Source of the DNA: Mucilaginibacter empetricola
GTDB lineage: Bacteria > Bacteroidota > Bacteroidia > Sphingobacteriales > Sphingobacteriaceae
Direction: 5' to 3'
Length of the DNA: 27,167 bases
Assembly: GCF_024808665.1 (NCBI RefSeq)
Contig: NZ_JANUBZ010000025.1
Location: forward strand, 1-27,167
Of the stretch, positions 15,584 to 24,220 are shown piece by piece (the stretch's first letter is position 1; every line of letters begins with the position of its first letter). The notes below the pieces were generated by a model. The model did no database searches, was not told the DNA's origin, and was given only the letters and a program-made list of their open reading frames with translations. The translations under genes were made by a program, and so were the position numbers.

Positions 15584-16171
15584 ATGAGCATTATAAAAGG
15601 AATATTTACTTCCCAAAACCATGATGAGAGGCAGGGTGATATTGGTTTTGAAGCTCTTTTTAAAGAATTTTATGATAGGCTGGTCTACTTTTCATTTCAA
15701 TTTGTAAATGATAAGGACCAGTCAAGGGATATTGTCCAGGATGCATTTGTTAAATTCTGGCACCAGCAGGAAACGGTACTCGATAATAAAACAGCCATCA
15801 AAAATTACCTTTACAGCACAGTACGAAATGCCAGCTTAAATCACCTAAGGCATGCTAAAGTTGTTGATGGTTACGTTCAGCTCCACAATACTATCGAACC
15901 CGAAGAAGCACCTGTTATTGATGCTATTATCACTGCCGAAGTGGTTGCCGAAATACATCATGCTATCCAGTCTCTTCCTGATAATTATCGTTTGGTTTCT
16001 GAATTAGGTTACCTGGAAGGCAAAAGAAATCAGGAAATTGCCGATGAGCTCGATATGTCAATCAACACGGTAAAAAAACAAAAACAAAGGGCATTACAAT
16101 TGCTGCGTATGAAATTGGTGCCCGAGTTGTATGTTTTGTTAATAGCTATAGCGGCCAGAATCATCCTTTAA
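15584..16171 (+). CDS. ECF sigma factor, FecI-like (Bacteroidota expansion family)
   Basis: This 195-residue ECF sigma factor has only regions 2 and 4. Region 2 spans about 25-95 (F-K-E-F-Y-D-R-L-V-Y-F-S, then Q-S-R-D-I-V-Q-D-A-F-V-K-F-W). Region 4 spans about 125-185, with a helix-turn-helix N-Q-E-I-A-D-E-L-D-M-S-I-N-T-V-K-K-Q. In FecI-FecR systems such a factor is released by its FecR partner when an STN-type TonB receptor binds its ligand. Here the FecR gene lies 2.45 kb downstream (18627) and the STN receptor after it, all on the same strand. The hydrophobic C-terminal end is a little unusual. It probably drives the receptor-nuclease locus; this is inferred from gene order. Confidence 0.9.
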   Translation: MSIIKGIFTSQNHDERQGDIGFEALFKEFYDRLVYFSFQFVNDKDQSRDIVQDAFVKFWHQQETVLDNKTAIKNYLYSTVRNASLNHLRHAKVVDGYVQLHNTIEPEEAPVIDAIITAEVVAEIHHAIQSLPDNYRLVSELGYLEGKRNQEIADELDMSINTVKKQKQRALQLLRMKLVPELYVLLIAIAARIIL

Positions 16172-16285
16172 ATTTTCTCCTCCCCGGCTTAAATCCACCA
16201 CTCATCAACAAAACGCCGCGCTCCTGTATTTTATATTTCAACTTTAAGCTTTATTGCTTTGATTTATAAATCATTGTGACACAGG

Positions 16286-16561
16286 TTGAGTAAAAAAAAA
16301 CTTATATCGCTTTATTGGAAATGCCAGCTTATCGGCTGGTCAGTCGCTTCGCTTTATTGGAGCTATCTTGGCTTTTCTGGCGGAAAGTTCAATCTGCCGG
16401 TTGGCGTGCTGCAATTTATATCAGGTGTTGTAGTATACATTTTATATACCCATAAAAATCCATTTGCGCAGGTTAACTATGGCACCCGTAAAAACGTTAG
16501 TACCGAAACTATGGCTGATGGAAAAGTTCCATTAAAAATAGCATGGAGTGATAGCAGCTAA
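16286..16561 (+). CDS. Small two-TM protein, possible remnant of a LytS-type sensor kinase
   Basis: This is a 91-residue reading frame starting with TTG; no ATG is available in frame. Two hydrophobic helices are visible, about 12-29 and 37-53. The opening L-Y-W-K-C-Q-L-I-G-W resembles the first membrane helix of Bacteroidota LytS/LytTR-system histidine kinases, which often begin Y-W-x-x-Q-x-x-G-W. No kinase domain follows, and the last 35 residues look unrelated. The frame begins beside a run of nine As. It could be a real small membrane protein or a decayed gene fragment left when DNA was inserted between the sigma factor and FecR. Confidence 0.4.
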   Translation: MSKKKLISLYWKCQLIGWSVASLYWSYLGFSGGKFNLPVGVLQFISGVVVYILYTHKNPFAQVNYGTRKNVSTETMADGKVPLKIAWSDSS

Positions 16562-16721
16562 ATTAACATACCCGTAATGCAATAGTCAAAAAAGGGTTGT
16601 TTTATCAGAATTCATGGTTGATCATTCACGTTGCACCATACACTTTAAATAATAGTGCGGTGCCGTTCAGGGATAATTGCAACAGGGAGACATGCAATCA
16701 CCCAGAAGTTCCGCCAAATTA

Positions 16722-16757
16722 TTGGACTTTTAAGGAAACATACTTTGGACTTTTAAG
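16722..16757 (+). promoter_or_regulatory. Two perfect 13-bp direct repeats, candidate AraC-type operator
   Basis: TTGGACTTTTAAG occurs at 16722-16734 and at 16745-16757, exactly 23 bases apart (about two helical turns), 53 bases before the SDR start codon. Head-to-tail sites at such spacing are typical for AraC-family activators, and an AraC-family gene is second in this operon. The rest of 16562-16810 shows no other clear feature. Confidence 0.65.
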
Positions 16758-16810
16758 ATAAACTAACTGAAAGCTTTACACCGAACTTTGTATTGTAAAA
16801 TTTTTAGTTA

Positions 16811-17716
16811 ATGGAAAATAAGAAAGCTTATATCATCACAGGACCAACTTCGGGCATTGGTTATGCAACTGCGCTTGAACTTGCAAAGCACGGCACAGTA
16901 ATTCTTGTTGGCAGAAACCCGGACAAACTTAATCAGGTGCAAAACGTTATAAAAGAAAAGGGACAAGATGCAGTGACGGTTGTGTGCGATATTTCAGATA
17001 TGAAGAGTGTAAGAAGCGCAGCGCAAGAAATCATTAAACTTCAGCTTCCTATTGCAGGATTGCTGAATAACGCAGGAATTATGCCGGCAAAAGCAGCTAA
17101 AAGTGCCCAGGGCTGGGATATGACCTTTGCCACAAACCATCTTGGTGCATTCGCGTTAACCGAGGCACTTGCACCGCATCTCCCTGATGGCGCAAATGTC
17201 GTTTTTATCACATCTGCTATTGAAGACCCTGAGCGGAAACCCGCAAAACTCATGGGAATGAAAGGTGGCCGTTATCTGTCTGCCGAGGCTAGTGCCCATG
17301 GCGAATGGGAACCCGGCGGTGCTAAAATGCCTGGCATAGATGCTTATGCCACGTCAAAACAATGCATTCTTGCAGCGGCAATGGCTTTTGCACGTAAAGA
17401 CCCGAGATTACATTACAATGCTGTAGAGCCGGGAATAACACGTGGAACAGGTCTTGGCGGCGAAAGCACAAATGCCTTTGTTCGCTTCCTCTTTGGTCAG
17501 CTGATGGCCATCATCCCGCCTTTCTCAAAATATAGCAGCACACCCGAAAAATCAGCAAGGGTAATCGCCAATATTCTGACCGATGCATCGGGCAAAACAG
17601 GTGTTTATTTTGATGAAAAAGGCCAGCCAATGTTTGGATCAACGCTGACGCTCGACCCGGAGTTTCAGGACAGAGTTGTTGCAGAAACCCGCGCCTTGCT
17701 ATCAACAATAAAATAA
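16811..17716 (+). CDS. SDR family NAD(P)-dependent oxidoreductase
   Basis: This 301-residue classical-type short-chain dehydrogenase has a cofactor-binding T-G-P-T-S-G-I-G at 10-17, an N-N-A-G motif near 86-89 and catalytic Y179-x3-K183 (Y-A-T-S-K). An Arg after the second strand (V-G-R-N-P) suggests NADP preference. Length and layout resemble retinol-dehydrogenase/protochlorophyllide-reductase-like SDRs, but the substrate cannot be told. It is 21 bases upstream of an AraC-family gene and shares its operon. A regulator-enzyme pair behind a direct-repeat operator suggests induction by a small molecule, perhaps the SDR substrate. Confidence 0.88.
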   Translation: MENKKAYIITGPTSGIGYATALELAKHGTVILVGRNPDKLNQVQNVIKEKGQDAVTVVCDISDMKSVRSAAQEIIKLQLPIAGLLNNAGIMPAKAAKSAQGWDMTFATNHLGAFALTEALAPHLPDGANVVFITSAIEDPERKPAKLMGMKGGRYLSAEASAHGEWEPGGAKMPGIDAYATSKQCILAAAMAFARKDPRLHYNAVEPGITRGTGLGGESTNAFVRFLFGQLMAIIPPFSKYSSTPEKSARVIANILTDASGKTGVYFDEKGQPMFGSTLTLDPEFQDRVVAETRALLSTIK

Positions 17717-17737
17717 GCTTAAATTTAGGGCGATCAA

Positions 17738-18541
17738 ATGAGTCCGGCAAATTATCATATTGGTGTGATTTCGCCCGAGCAATTTATTGCCGAGCATACT
17801 TTTGCCTATATCATCAAAGGCGAAATGCACCTGTATGATGGCAGTAAAAGCTACGTACTCAAATCGGGAGAATGCGGGCTTGCCCGAAAGAACCGTTTGG
17901 TAAGGTTTAAGAAAGAGAAAGAAAATGGCGAATTGGAGAAAGTATTCGTCTTTTTTGATGAGCCGTTTCTCCGGGCATTTCAAGAAAAACATCAACCGGT
18001 TGTAACAAAATTCAAACCGGGCGAAACGACTGTACGCCTGCCTAAGAATAATTTATTACCGAATTTCATCCAGTCATTGTTACCCTATTATGATCATGGA
18101 AAAATAAGCGAAGCCTTTGCAGACGTAAAGCGTGAAGAGCTATTGATTATTTTGCTACAGGCACAACCAGGGCTGGCAGGTTTATTTTTTGATTATGGCA
18201 TCCCAGAAAAAATAAACATCGAGGAGTTCATGAACCGTAATTACCAATTCAATGTACACACCAGCCGGTTTGCTTATTTAACCGGGAGAAGCTTGTCTGC
18301 ATTCAAAAGGGATTTTAAACAGATATTTAATGAAACGCCAAACCGCTGGTTGGTACAGCGGCGCTTGCAGGAAGCCTACTTCCTGATCGATAAAAAAAAT
18401 AAAAAACCTTCTGAAATTTACCTGGAACTGGGCTTTGAGACCTTGCCACATTTTTCTTACGCCTTTAAAAAACGTTTTGGGATAGCACCAACAGAGCTGA
18501 CAGAACAAAAAAAGAAGATGCCTAAAAAATTACCTGTTTAA
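17738..18541 (+). CDS. AraC family transcriptional regulator
   Basis: This 267-residue regulator has an N-terminal cupin-like ligand domain (about 15-90, with I-I-K-G-E-M-H-L-Y-D-G and L-K-S-G-E-C-G). The C-terminal double helix-turn-helix covers about 165-260, including S-L-S-A-F-K-R-D-F-K and the family end motif F-S-Y-A-F-K-K-R-F-G-I-A-P-T-E. The ligand is unknown. The gene is the second of the SDR-AraC operon, and the tandem 13-bp repeats at 16722-16757 are its most likely target. The start at 17738 gives a full-length N-domain. Confidence 0.88.
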   Translation: MSPANYHIGVISPEQFIAEHTFAYIIKGEMHLYDGSKSYVLKSGECGLARKNRLVRFKKEKENGELEKVFVFFDEPFLRAFQEKHQPVVTKFKPGETTVRLPKNNLLPNFIQSLLPYYDHGKISEAFADVKREELLIILLQAQPGLAGLFFDYGIPEKINIEEFMNRNYQFNVHTSRFAYLTGRSLSAFKRDFKQIFNETPNRWLVQRRLQEAYFLIDKKNKKPSEIYLELGFETLPHFSYAFKKRFGIAPTELTEQKKKMPKKLPV

Positions 18542-18626
18542 ACTACATTCTATAATCTTTTAAAAAAACTTTCAATCACTTTATCCTTTTTAAATGCCAG
18601 CGTGTCTTTACTGATGAAAGGGCACA

Positions 18627-19823
18627 ATGAACAATTACCAACCATATTTCAGCACAGGCGAGCTTATTGCAAAACACTTGCGGGGCGAGTTAACTACAGC
18701 TGAAAATGAGCAGCTTGAACAATGGCTGCAAAGCGATCCACAAAACCGTGAATTATTTAATAAACTATCCGACAGCTTTTTAATTAACGAACAGCTGGAA
18801 GTATACGCATCGAATAACAAAGAAGAAGCATGGGAAAACATAGTTTTAAAAACGGGATATAAAACCAACGTAAAAAAACGCAGTTTAAAACAGTTGATGC
18901 CTTATGCAGCAGCTGTTTTTTTGTTATTGGCGGCCGGTATTACTGTTAACCGTTATCTTTTAAAAAAAGAGGAACGTATGCCATTGGCTATGCATCCTAC
19001 CGACCTCCTTCCGGGCGGTAATAAAGCTATACTGAAACTTGCCGACGGATCTGAAATAGCGTTAGACGATTCAAAAAAAGGTCAAATTGCAAGGCAGCAA
19101 AATGTGCTGATAGCCAAAACAGAAAACGGACAGGTTGTATACAAAGCTGATGACGCTGCAAACAAGCTGCTAACTGCAAATATTACGCAATACAATGCCA
19201 TTATCGCGCCCAGGGGTGGTCAATATGAACTTGTTTTGCCCGATGGCACCAAAGTGTGGCTAAACGCTGCATCATCTTTAAGATACCCTACAACATTTAG
19301 CGGGGCCGACAGAAGGGTTGAGCTAACCGGCGAAGCTTATTTTGAAGTAGCTAAAAATGCGGCCAAACCCTTTTTTGTAAAAACCAGCACACAAACTGTT
19401 CAGGTATTAGGAACCCACTTTAACATTAATAGTTATGCTGATGAAAAAGAGGTTAAAACCACGTTGCTGGAAGGCAGCGTAAAAGTTAGCAGCAATACAG
19501 GCAGATCTGTAGTGAAAATTACACCGGGCGAACAGGCTATAAACTTCGGCGAGGAAATAAATATTATTCATGATGCTGATATTGATGAGGCTATTGCCTG
19601 GAAAAACGGCAAATTCCTGTTCAGAAATACTGATCTGCAAACTATTATGCGCCAACTATCGCGCTGGTACGATGTAGATGTGGAATACCAGGGGCAAGTA
19701 CCCGAGCGCCATTATCGCGGACGAATTTCAAGAAATGTGCCTGTATCGCAGGTATTCGAAATATTAAAAACCAGCGGCTTAAACTTTACCATCAACGGGA
19801 GGAAGATTATAGTAAAAGCATAA
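18627..19823 (+). CDS. FecR family anti-sigma factor
   Basis: This 398-residue inner-membrane anti-sigma factor has a cytoplasmic N-terminal part (1-85) that should bind the sigma factor. One membrane helix (about 90-107, A-A-A-V-F-L-L-L-A-A-G-I-T-V) leads to a periplasmic FecR domain (about 195-295, L-P-D-G-T-K-V-W-L-N-A-A-S-S-L). A DUF4974-type end (about 330-398) probably contacts the STN domain of the receptor. It lies 150 bases upstream of an STN-containing TonB receptor, its evident partner. The sigma factor that normally precedes it is 2.45 kb upstream, behind an SDR/AraC insert. Confidence 0.92.
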   Translation: MNNYQPYFSTGELIAKHLRGELTTAENEQLEQWLQSDPQNRELFNKLSDSFLINEQLEVYASNNKEEAWENIVLKTGYKTNVKKRSLKQLMPYAAAVFLLLAAGITVNRYLLKKEERMPLAMHPTDLLPGGNKAILKLADGSEIALDDSKKGQIARQQNVLIAKTENGQVVYKADDAANKLLTANITQYNAIIAPRGGQYELVLPDGTKVWLNAASSLRYPTTFSGADRRVELTGEAYFEVAKNAAKPFFVKTSTQTVQVLGTHFNINSYADEKEVKTTLLEGSVKVSSNTGRSVVKITPGEQAINFGEEINIIHDADIDEAIAWKNGKFLFRNTDLQTIMRQLSRWYDVDVEYQGQVPERHYRGRISRNVPVSQVFEILKTSGLNFTINGRKIIVKA

Positions 19824-19840
19824 AAAACAGCTAATGGGGC

Positions 19841-19853
19841 CCGGCCAGGCCGG
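19841..19853. other. Short GC-rich palindrome between FecR and receptor
   Basis: CCGGCC-A-GGCCGG is followed at once by the palindrome GGTTAACC (19852-19859). It is unusually GC-rich for this locus. No T-run follows, so it is not a classical terminator; it may be a binding site or a weak pause hairpin. Confidence 0.4.
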
Positions 19854-19973
19854 TTAACCGTATTCAGCCAAAAAGCCGAAAGTGCTGCAAACACTCCCGG
19901 CGAATTAAAGGGCTGATATCATTAAATAAATTATTGACTCATAAATTATTACTTAACAACCCAAAACAAACTT

Positions 19974-22943
19974 ATGGATTTTTCTACATTTTCCAAGCCG
20001 CTGTATTTTGGCGGCCTTGCAAATAAAATCACACCGGTTATCAATTGTTTTTTCCGGATCAATCCGGAAACTAAAAGAAAATTAATGATGCGGATTAAAT
20101 TAATTACCATTTTATTATTTGCAGCATGCCTTCACTTAAGCGCATCGAGCTTTAGTCAAAGCATCAGCATTAGCGAAAAAAATGCCAGCCTTGAAAGCGT
20201 GCTTAATAAAATTGAGCAGCAAAGCGGCTACGATGTGTTTTTACAAACAGAACTGCTGAACAAAAGCACCAAAGTTTCTATCGATGTTAAAAACACACCA
20301 ATGGATAAGGTTTTAGACAAGGTTTTTAAAAACCAGCCATTTACTTATGCTATTGTTGGCCATACCATTGTTTTAAAAGAAAAAACAACTGTTAAAACGG
20401 TTACTGCAATTACATCTGCTATTGCAGCAAGCATAGTTACCGGTAAAGTTGTTGATGCCGATACAAAAGAACCATTGGTAGGTGCTTCTGTTTTACTTAA
20501 AGGAACCACTAAAGCTACATCAACCGGTTTAGACGGATCTTTTAAACTTGATGTAAGCGACGCAACTAACCCGGTAATTGTGTTTAGCTATATTGGTTAT
20601 GTAAGTAAAGAAGTTGAAGTAGCCGACAAAACAAAATTAGGCGAAATAGGCCTTAAATCGAGCGCTACAGGTATGAGCGAAGTAGTAGTAAACGGTGACG
20701 TTGCTATTGACAGAAAAACGCCTGTTGCTGTTACCAGCATTGGCCCGCAGTTTATTGCAGAGCATATTGGTGCACAGGATATTCCGCAACTATTAAGCGG
20801 TATTCCGGGTGTAATGGTTACCGCGCAAGGTGGTGGCTATGGCGATTCACGTATCAGCATTCGTGGTTTCTCCAGCAAATCAGGAAACGGAAACGTGGCC
20901 TTCACCATCAATGGTATCCCTGTTAATGATCCTGAAACCGGTGCTATTTACTGGTCTGATTTTTCGGGCATAACAGATGTTGCCAGCTCTATACAAGTAC
21001 AACGTGGTTTAGGTGCTTCAAAAATCATCATCCCATCTTTTGGTGGTACCGTAAACATTACCACTCGCAGTACTGATATGCAACAGGGTGGTTATATTTC
21101 ACAAACTATCGGTAGCGATGGTTACGAAAAAACTGCTATATTAATATCAACCGGCTTAAATTCAAATGGTTGGGCGGCAACTTTTCAGGGCAGCAAAAAT
21201 AGCGGTAATGGTTTTGCCGATGGATTAAGTTTCTTAGGTTATAACTACTTTGGTAATATCTCTAAAGTGTTATCTCCTAATCAAACCTTATCATTAAATA
21301 TTATCGGCGCAAGCCAAACACACGGACAAAGAGCCGAAGAATCAATTGCAGATTACCAGCAAGCGCCACAAGGTATCAAATGGAACTATTATGATGGTGT
21401 AAAAAATGGTCAGGAATACAATCCTTACAACAACTTCTTCAGCGAGCCTTTGATATCAATTAACCACGATTGGACAATTAATAGCAAATCAAGCCTGTCA
21501 ACAGTGGTATACGGCCTTTTCGGTAACGGTGGCGGTGGCGACATTGCTGGTAGCGTACCGGTAGCCAATTTGCCAAGAGTAGGTAATTTCTATACGCCTA
21601 TTGACTTTGACGCTGTTCAAAGAACAAATGCAGCAAGTGCTGACGGTTCTGCATCAACTTATATTGATGACTCACACGATCAAACTAACTGGTACGGTTT
21701 AAGAAGTACTTACAGAACTATATTAGGTAAATATATCGACTTATCAGTTGGTATCGACTTAAGATATTATGTAGGTAATCACTATGATGAAGTACACGAT
21801 TTATTGGGTGCCGATTACGTACAATATAACTACAGCGGAAACCCTGCTTTAGGAACTGCATCAGGCGATATCAACAATCCTGTGTACAACGCTGTTGTTG
21901 GTAGCAAAATTGATTATTACAACAGAGATTATGTTGAATCCGGAGGTGCATTTGCACAGGCTGAGTACTCTAAAAATAACTTCACAGCTTTCGCTACCTT
22001 ATCAGGATCTGAAGATGCAGATAAAAGAACTGACTTCTTTAACTACCTGAACAGTGATCCTAACCAAACCAGCCGTTGGGTTAATTACACTACCTACCAG
22101 GCTAAAACAGGCGCTAATTACAACATTAACAGCCAAATGAACGTATTTGCCAACATTGGTTACTTAACCAAACCACCATATTTTGGCAACGTATTTGAAA
22201 ACTACACCAACCAGATTAACAAAAGTGCCATAACCGAAAAATTATTCAGCTATGAGTTGGGTTATGGTTTCAAAACATCTGATTTCAGTGCTAAAGTAAA
22301 CTTGTACAGAACACAATATTCTGACAGGGCATTTGCAAGTTCTTATTCAGATCCTACAACCGAACAACTATACACAGCAAACGTTTCGGGCGTAGGCGAA
22401 TTGCACCAGGGTGCTGAATTGGAATTAAAATACCGTCCTATAAAAGAAATTTCTGTTGGCGGTATGCTTTCTTTAGGCGATTGGTATTACACCAGCAATG
22501 CAGGTCCGGTTTCTGTTCAAAACAACCAGGGCGCAGTAGTTGGTACGGTTAAACAAATTTATCTGAAAAATGAAAAAGTAGGCGATGCTGCTCAAACTAC
22601 AGCTGCTGCATTTGCTGATTTTAACGTTTTACCACAGGTAAAATTAGGTGTTATTTATAATTTCTATGGTAACTACACTTCATACGTACCGTTCCAAACC
22701 TATACCAGTGCTAACCTGCAGCCATACAAAATACCTGATTACTCGCTTTGGAGCGTAAATGGTGTATTTAAATTTAAAATGGCTGGTTTTGATTCTGAGT
22801 TGATTGCTACTGTAAACAACTTATTGAACACTAAATACATTTCTGATTCTGAAGACTATGGAGGCACAGGGCAGGCAAGTAATGCAAGTGTTTATTATGG
22901 TTTAGGTAGAGTATTTACCACCGGCTTAAAAGTTAAATTTTAA
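19974..22943 (+). CDS. TonB-dependent outer membrane receptor with STN signalling domain
   Basis: This 989-residue outer membrane transporter has a positively charged 37-residue extension and then a signal peptide (38-62, ends S-S-F-S-Q). An STN domain follows (about 64-136, S-L-E-S-V-L-N-K-I-E-Q-Q-S-G). A carboxypeptidase-like domain lies at about 155-230 (V-T-G-K-V-V-D-A-D-T-K-E-P-L-V-G-A), a TonB-box-like S-E-V-V-V-N-G at 235-241, a plug at 240-366 and a 22-strand-type barrel ending in Phe. The STN domain means it can signal to FecR. It is not a SusC-type receptor and no SusD gene follows. Many relatives carry the same N-terminal extension; ATGs at about 20085/20088 are alternative starts. 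The cargo is unknown; the downstream nuclease suggests nucleic-acid fragments. Confidence 0.92.
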   Translation: MDFSTFSKPLYFGGLANKITPVINCFFRINPETKRKLMMRIKLITILLFAACLHLSASSFSQSISISEKNASLESVLNKIEQQSGYDVFLQTELLNKSTKVSIDVKNTPMDKVLDKVFKNQPFTYAIVGHTIVLKEKTTVKTVTAITSAIAASIVTGKVVDADTKEPLVGASVLLKGTTKATSTGLDGSFKLDVSDATNPVIVFSYIGYVSKEVEVADKTKLGEIGLKSSATGMSEVVVNGDVAIDRKTPVAVTSIGPQFIAEHIGAQDIPQLLSGIPGVMVTAQGGGYGDSRISIRGFSSKSGNGNVAFTINGIPVNDPETGAIYWSDFSGITDVASSIQVQRGLGASKIIIPSFGGTVNITTRSTDMQQGGYISQTIGSDGYEKTAILISTGLNSNGWAATFQGSKNSGNGFADGLSFLGYNYFGNISKVLSPNQTLSLNIIGASQTHGQRAEESIADYQQAPQGIKWNYYDGVKNGQEYNPYNNFFSEPLISINHDWTINSKSSLSTVVYGLFGNGGGGDIAGSVPVANLPRVGNFYTPIDFDAVQRTNAASADGSASTYIDDSHDQTNWYGLRSTYRTILGKYIDLSVGIDLRYYVGNHYDEVHDLLGADYVQYNYSGNPALGTASGDINNPVYNAVVGSKIDYYNRDYVESGGAFAQAEYSKNNFTAFATLSGSEDADKRTDFFNYLNSDPNQTSRWVNYTTYQAKTGANYNINSQMNVFANIGYLTKPPYFGNVFENYTNQINKSAITEKLFSYELGYGFKTSDFSAKVNLYRTQYSDRAFASSYSDPTTEQLYTANVSGVGELHQGAELELKYRPIKEISVGGMLSLGDWYYTSNAGPVSVQNNQGAVVGTVKQIYLKNEKVGDAAQTTAAAFADFNVLPQVKLGVIYNFYGNYTSYVPFQTYTSANLQPYKIPDYSLWSVNGVFKFKMAGFDSELIATVNNLLNTKYISDSEDYGGTGQASNASVYYGLGRVFTTGLKVKF

Positions 22944-22969
22944 TTGATATAACGCAAAAAGATATTAAA

Positions 22970-24070
22970 ATGAAAAAGATATATTATTTACTATTGTTGC
23001 TTCCGCTGGCATTTACTGCCTGCCAAAAGCAGCCTAATTTAATTCCGGCCAGCTACACAAAAGCGATGACGCTTACCTTGCAGGCTTCTGATTATCAATT
23101 GCTGCCAAAAACAGATTATCCTTACAACACGCTTACTTTTGATAATGTTGCTGATGCGAATACTTATATTCCTATCATCCTTAATGCCCGCGATCCTCAG
23201 TTAGGTAACGGTTCAACTGCTAAAGTAACTTATACAGTATCATCGCCATACTTAAAAGTAGCTGATAGTGTTTATGCTGATGTAGCTTACACACTTACCA
23301 AAGCTGATTATTTGTTATTACCGGGCAATAAATACAGTGATTTTAGCATAGCACAGGTATTAAGTTGGCTGCCTTATAAGTATCCAACACCGGTTGCAAA
23401 TCAATTGGCTGTATTAACCTTTAGCTATTATAACGTAAGCACTACCACAGCTACATTTTCATTTTTATATTTAAATGGTGCATGGCAACAAATTTACCAG
23501 GTTACTGCCGCTCAGTATACATCATTGGGTCTTGGTGGTTACGATCAGTTTACTGCATCAAACAATGCAAATTTGGCGGGCTTGTTAAATGCGCTTTTAA
23601 AAGCTGATCCGCTTGTTTCTGCTTCTGCTAAATACGGACAGGTAGAATATGTAAGTTTTAACTACTATGGCGGCGGTACTTTTCAAAGGGTTGTACCTTT
23701 AGTGTTTGATGGTAACAACTGGGTTGGTACAGCAACCACTACCAATACGCTTGCATTTTTGAAAAGTGGTGGCACCTGGATACCTGATCCAACGGTTTAT
23801 TACACGCTTTCATCTGCTGATCTACAGCTAATTGCTGCATCTACTTTTGGTACAACAGCCCAAAGAACAGATGTTGGTAAATACGGTGATTTTTCAGCAT
23901 GGGCTGCTGCCGATTTGGATAATGCCATTATTTTAGCACTTACTAAAGATTTCCCTACACCGAAAGTTAACGTAAACTATAACGTTACTTATTTAAATTA
24001 TACCGGCGGAGCTGATGTTCCAACTGTTGTTACTTTCCAATACAACGGTACGGCTTGGGTTGCAAAATAA
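22970..24070 (+). CDS. Repeat-containing lipoprotein, probable receptor partner
   Basis: This 366-residue lipoprotein has signal peptide and lipobox F-T-A-C (C18). The mature part is built of repeated units of about 75-85 residues. Three are clear (about 106-174, 177-252, 278-364): each starts Y-(T/Q)-(L/V)-(T/S)-x-A-x-(Y/L) and ends with an aromatic beta segment closing in N-G-x-W or N-N-W. A weaker unit covers 34-100. I do not recognise a named family. It starts 26 bases after the receptor and ends at a terminator, so it is the receptor's operon partner. It could be a surface-exposed ligand-binding protein playing the role SusD plays elsewhere; that is inference. Confidence 0.75.
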   Translation: MKKIYYLLLLLPLAFTACQKQPNLIPASYTKAMTLTLQASDYQLLPKTDYPYNTLTFDNVADANTYIPIILNARDPQLGNGSTAKVTYTVSSPYLKVADSVYADVAYTLTKADYLLLPGNKYSDFSIAQVLSWLPYKYPTPVANQLAVLTFSYYNVSTTTATFSFLYLNGAWQQIYQVTAAQYTSLGLGGYDQFTASNNANLAGLLNALLKADPLVSASAKYGQVEYVSFNYYGGGTFQRVVPLVFDGNNWVGTATTTNTLAFLKSGGTWIPDPTVYYTLSSADLQLIAASTFGTTAQRTDVGKYGDFSAWAAADLDNAIILALTKDFPTPKVNVNYNVTYLNYTGGADVPTVVTFQYNGTAWVAK

Positions 24071-24087
24071 TCAACCTGAAAAATAAA

Positions 24088-24121
24088 GAAAAGGACACGT
24101 TTGGCGGCGTGTCCTTTCTTT
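24088..24121 (+). terminator. Terminator after the receptor-lipoprotein operon
   Basis: AAAGGACACG (24090-24099) pairs perfectly with CGTGTCCTTT (24108-24117) over an eight-base loop, followed by CTTTTCT. Flanking As on the left make it possibly bidirectional. It separates the receptor operon from the nuclease gene. Confidence 0.85.
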
Positions 24122-24162
24122 TCTCCTTCAATACAAATACCCCTGCTACTTATTAATAAATT

Positions 24163-24207
24163 AAACAGGCATTGATGCACCTGCATGGATGGTTATGCCC
24201 TGTTTTT
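24163..24207 (+). promoter_or_regulatory. Nested hairpin with T-run in the nuclease leader
   Basis: The outer arms AAACAGGCAT (24163-24172) and ATGCCCTGTTT (24195-24205) pair with one bulged C. A second inverted repeat, ATGCA-CC-TGCAT, sits in the loop (24175-24186). Five Ts follow (24203-24207), and the nuclease ATG is at 24221. This looks like an attenuator or a start-site-sequestering structure. Confidence 0.5.
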
Positions 24208-24220
24208 AAATGTTACTGCT

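Noticed and set aside
19974..24070. SusC/SusD pair
   Set aside because: The receptor is of the STN-type with non-SusC layout, and the following lipoprotein has a repeat architecture unlike SusD's helical TPR fold.
24185..24220. Upstream ATG for the nuclease gene
   Set aside because: It would put twelve extra residues before a classical lipoprotein signal and lies inside the leader hairpin.
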